The translations under genes were made by a program, and so were the position numbers. From Meandrina meandrites (lineage: Eukaryota > Cnidaria > Anthozoa > Scleractinia > Meandrinidae): 64,000 bases of DNA. The stretch covers positions 3,459,701-3,523,700 of the forward strand of contig OY855905.1 in the NCBI GenBank assembly GCA_963693305.1, in the 5' to 3' direction. The first letter of the stretch is position 1. Each line of letters starts with the position of its first letter. Shown here one piece after another: positions 61,267-64,000 of this stretch. The notes under the pieces were generated by a model that saw only the letters and a list, made by a program, of their open reading frames with translations, made no database searches and was not told where the DNA came from.

Positions 61267-63544
61267 TTAAACATTTGCAGGCAGTGGTATACCAAATACG
61301 TACCATAAAATAATCCCGTGTCCCATTCAAAAGGGCGAACTCCACCATCTACCATCCACCAACACTGGAGGGGAACTACCCTATAAAAAAACAGGGTCCT
61401 CGTTGTACCTTTTGGGGTTACATTTGTAGACTGTTACGGCTTAGGGCGCTAAAATCTGCAATTACCACCGTTAGAATTTGGCCACGCCCACAAGCGAGAT
61501 TCTGGTACCATTTAGGTCTTATTCTGACGCCCCACCCTCTTCAACGCACACCGTTACACGTTAACTGAAAGATTTTTGCGAGACGATCACGCTTTTCCGA
61601 TTGAGCTGGCGAAAAACGAGACATTCGAGAGACGAGAAACGGGATGTGAAGCGCGATAAACGAAAAAGTTGTTATAGTTGTTGAGCTTGTAAGTGGCTGA
61701 CATTTGACGCATTTTTCTGTTGTTTTCAGATCCACGTGACTGATCCCAAACACAGCTGGGAGAAAACGTTCAATTTTGACCACGTCTTCCCGAAAGAGTC
61801 CACAAATCCAGAGGTGCCACTAATAAAATGTTTTAAAATGACTTCTTTATGGTTCCACGATTAGTAGAAACCAGGAAACAGCGCTACTACAATTTCAGGA
61901 AATTTTACTTTCTCTATTCAGGTATGCAGTACAATAAGCAGACCCCTTGTAAATGCCGCTCTGAATGGCTTCAATGGAACGCTGATGGCGTACGGGCAGA
62001 CAGGATCAGGTGTGCTAGCTACTACAAACTTATTAAGAACCACAATAAGAAAACGTGTAAACCTTTGCTATACCCTTTGCCTATGATGCTATTTAAAATG
62101 GATCAGTGACTAGTAAAGGAGAAAACTGTTATCTTGTTGTGTGGCAGCGCTACGCAATTGGGAAAAAAAATATTAGGAAATGTATATCAAATGATTCATA
62201 TATGAACTGCGGATGTATATGAAAGTGATAAGTGATCATCCCAGTGAATTTCCAATTAAGCAATTGGAATAAAGAAGCCTGAAAAAAATTCAGGGCTTCA
62301 ACGGAATTCGAACCGTGACCCCCTCCGGTGCGATTGGAAATTCGCTGCGACGATCATTTATCACTTTCATATGCATTCGCAGTTCATATATGAATCATTT
62401 CATATACATTACATCATTTCACTCCTCTCACGGGAAAATATTAACTCACAATTGACCTCGCTCCCAATGTATCGCACCGGTATCGCGGAGGTCACGGGTT
62501 CGAATCCCGTTGAAACCCTGAATTTTTTCAAGCTTCTCTAATCCAGTTGCTTAAATTGGAAATTCACTGCGATGAACGTCTATCACTTTCAAATAATAAT
62601 GCCAATAATTTCAGGAAAGACCCACACACTGATGGCTCCAGATGGCATAACAGCCGGAGTGATTGAAAGATGCTTCAAGAGAATCACACAGGATGACTAC
62701 CATGATTACAAGGTAGAGCAAGAATATTGAAACTTTGATCTCTCCTGTCAGTGAACAAGTTAAAGTCTTTTACAAGCTTAGGTAGCTTGTCAGGTCGGTC
62801 CAGCTAACAGAATATTTCTGTAATCGCTAATTAAACTTAGGTAGTCTTGCAAGTATTTTGCAACTGAGCCTATAACAGAGCTTTCAATTCTAATAAGAAA
62901 TTAGCTCTAGGTTCTTGGGTGGAGAGAGGCACTTTCAAAGGAGAGTGTCTTATCCAAGAACACGGTTCACGGCTACGTAACCAAATCACGTTTCACAAGA
63001 AAAAAAAAACATTTTACGATTCACGAGGAAAAAAATCCTTTACCACACTCATGATAATGATCCCCGTGCAAAACGCATTAGCGTGCTCGTGTTTGGCTTC
63101 GTTCAACTAACGGTATCGAATTTCCCACGCAGGTGACCATGTCATACTTACAAATTTATCAGGAGAAAATCTACGACCTGTTGAACTCTACGAATAAAGT
63201 TGAACTAAGCTTGAGAGAGCATCCTGTGAAAGGTTTGTATCAATACACTTTAGTTTGAGACAAATCGATCTTTCTTTCTTATTCAGATTATTTTGCCTAA
63301 TTATCTTATGAATCTGAGTCGGAAATGATTTCCACGACTACTGAATGAGATCACGTCTTATTAAATCACAAGCTTAATTGTTGCTTGGCTATTTAATTTA
63401 TTTTGATTTGCAATCTATAGGTGTTTATGTGGAGAACCTTTCTGAATTCGTGGTACGGAGCCCTTCAGAAGTGTTAAATCTCCTGACCGTGGGAAAGAAG
63501 AGACTCGTTTTCGCTGAAACTAAAATGAACAGAAATTCAAGCAG
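57128..63544 (+). CDS. kinesin motor protein, 5' part (first 219 aa)
   Basis: Seven coding exons: 57128-57188, 57901-58004, 61730-61813, 61922-62009, 62615-62712, 63133-63232 and 63421-63544. Phases are 1, 0, 0, 1, 0, 1 and 2, all GT-AG. The motor domain starts almost at the N-terminus with [10 protein letters not shown]. The nucleotide-binding P-loop GQTGSGKT is at 108-115, preceded by NGTLMAYG, and [13 protein letters not shown] is the usual core strand-helix. The switch I NxxSSR begins at the last exon (NRNSS, Arg codon split). Switch II, the neck and the tail lie beyond the window. It is an N-terminal-motor, microtubule-dependent ATPase; the subfamily cannot be fixed from this part. Intron 2 (3.7 kb) houses an intact PTPS gene. 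Confidence 0.92.
58489..58953 (+). CDS. PTS: 6-pyruvoyl-tetrahydropterin synthase, 154 aa, intronless
   Basis: Converts 7,8-dihydroneopterin triphosphate to 6-pyruvoyl-tetrahydropterin in tetrahydrobiopterin synthesis (EC 4.2.3.12). It starts at ATG 58489. FSASHRL (27-33) supplies the first zinc His31, and [13 protein letters not shown] (48-60) supplies the catalytic Cys50 and zinc ligands His56 and His58. LDHKNLD (94-100) holds the Asp/His pair and Glu140 in VNET fits the substrate-binding Glu. Length is normal (human about 145). The gene is one exon inside intron 2 of the kinesin gene on the same strand. The animal orthologs I know of have several introns, so a retrocopy that kept or gained expression is likely. 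No poly(A) tract remains visible; a mariner-like MITE begins 84 bp after the stop. Confidence 0.93.
   Translation: MALNNHFKEEKTQGTLPITYITRKESFSASHRLHSAKLSDEENRVIFGKCNNKNGHGHDYTVKVTVCGPVDPITGMVMNLTDLKKHMGSVLEPLDHKNLDLDVPFFADTCSTAENVAIYIWNNLSKLLPEGLLYEVKVNETGKNSARYRGELRN
59036..59656. mobile_element. 617-bp palindromic Tc1/mariner-like MITE
   Basis: The element 59038-59654 starts CAGTCAAACCGGATGTTC and ends in the exact complement, flanked by TA on both sides. The two arms (about 59038-59310 and 59390-59654) are diverged copies of each other, so nearly the whole element is a hairpin. It lies in kinesin intron 2, just downstream of PTS. Confidence 0.8.
59660..60350. other. kinesin intron 2, central part
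   Basis: Holds a G-rich run (59667-59708) and a partial copy of the CCTGTTCCAGG family (59714-59785). The rest is AT-rich and unassigned. Confidence 0.4.
60353..60590 (+). mobile_element. tRNA-derived SINE, copy 2
   Basis: Head GGCGCAGTGGCCTGATGG with B-box GGTTCAAGTCC at 60410-60420; body GGGCAAGACACTTTACTCTC and ATCCCATCCAGG. Same family as 11077-11372. The tail has a small duplication (AGGGAGTAGAAATAC twice). Confidence 0.75.
61000..61270. repeat. dispersed repeat, second copy (inverted relative to 49084-49270)
   Basis: Carries AATTCCTGAGTTTTGATTGG, AATAAAACAATTATCCCA and TATCCAACGCGCGC blocks in reverse order to the copy in GPCR 2. Two TTGGATATG/CATATCCAA inverted motifs within it suggest a hairpin. 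Confidence 0.55.
62179..62525. repeat. inverted repeat plus Pol III B-box-like segments
   Basis: Arms 62179-62252 and 62338-62411 are inverted copies (ATTCATATATGAACTGCGGA type). Between and after them, GGTTCGAATCC in a CACGGGTTCGAATCCCG context appears on the plus strand (about 62497-62514) and its mirror on the minus strand (about 62300-62320). These are tRNA 3'-half-like, so this is a composite SINE/fold-back repeat, not a tRNA gene. It lies in kinesin intron 4. Confidence 0.55.
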
Positions 63545-63835
63545 GTTTGAGATCCACGTTTATGATTAGATGAGACTCAATTTAAACTGTAGTCTTTCTT
63601 CTTAAGCTAAGTAGATAATACTTCGTTTCAAATTAATCAAAATAAACGTACGGCCTGACGTGATGTTTATTGACTTGTGGGTGGTGTGTAGATTTCAGCC
63701 TTTCACGTTTTTGTCCCATTCCTAATTCGATAAATTTTAATTGCGATTCATTGAAGTAAACTTGATTTTTTAAACATGTACACTTACTAACGAATTTAAG
63801 TGGTATAAATGCGGTTACGTAAAACATATGCAGTG

Positions 63836-64000
63836 AGACACTACCTCTCTGGAACCTCTATTTTCATTCGCCCGCTGTAAACACTACTGCTATTGTTATT
63901 CAGGGATAGGGGCATTGTTGTGACCTGTTATCCATTGTTCGCTATTATAAGTCCGTTCCCTCTCCCTCTTCCCTACCAAGTATGTCCAGAGAGCTGGCGG
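63836..64000. mobile_element. MITE, CACTACCTCTC family (copy 2, cut by window end)
   Basis: CACTACCTCTCTGGAACCTC and CCCGCTGTAAACACTAC match copy 1 at 13634-13786. The right end is not reached in the window or is diverged. Confidence 0.55.

Noticed and set aside
62497..62525. tRNA gene
   Set aside because: Only a tRNA 3'-half-like segment is present within a repeat.

Overview
This is a 64 kb window of AT-rich animal genomic DNA. It has short exons with GT-AG introns, long introns and intergenic stretches, and a dense load of small inverted-repeat (MITE-like) elements and tRNA-derived SINEs. The gene content (divergent class A GPCRs of expanded type, a secreted thyroglobulin-type-1/Cys-Pro protein, a RERG-like GTPase) and the repeats fit a cnidarian, most likely an anthozoan such as a stony coral. 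That assignment is inferred from style and content, not from a marker gene.

Layout: (1) 1-2.4 kb, a minus-strand gene with one long open exon of unknown function. (2) 3.3-11.4 kb, a repeat cluster: a hAT-like element, a 1.5 kb fold-back element with a 9-bp target duplication, a head-to-head palindrome, a decayed 3.7 kb transposon whose ends are arrays of ~150-bp repeats with a TTAA-type MITE nested in it, and a SINE. (3) 11.97-15.15 kb, a four-exon secreted protein gene reconstructed here. (4) 20.2-22.5 kb, a two-exon GPCR. (5) 24.9-30.6 kb on the minus strand, a four-exon Ras/RERG-like small GTPase gene with an L1-like retrotransposon remnant in one intron. (6) 30.7-45.8 kb, a gene-poor stretch with several hairpins and a pogo-like relic. 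(7) 45.8-49.9 kb, a second two-exon GPCR with the same intron position and phase; its intron carries two inverted-repeat elements, one interrupted by a later retroposon insertion. (8) 57.1 kb to the window end, the 5' part of a kinesin gene (seven coding exons, motor domain incomplete), with an intact intronless 6-pyruvoyl-tetrahydropterin synthase gene nested in its second intron on the same strand.

The genes do not form a shared pathway; they are a normal eukaryotic neighbourhood. The two GPCRs are probably paralogs from an ancient local duplication. The most informative signals are the reconstructed gene structures, unusual residues in the GTPase and GPCRs, the twin Cys-Pro modules, the nested PTPS gene, and several mobile elements with readable target duplications. 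No CRISPR array, rRNA, intact tRNA gene or prokaryote-style operon was seen.
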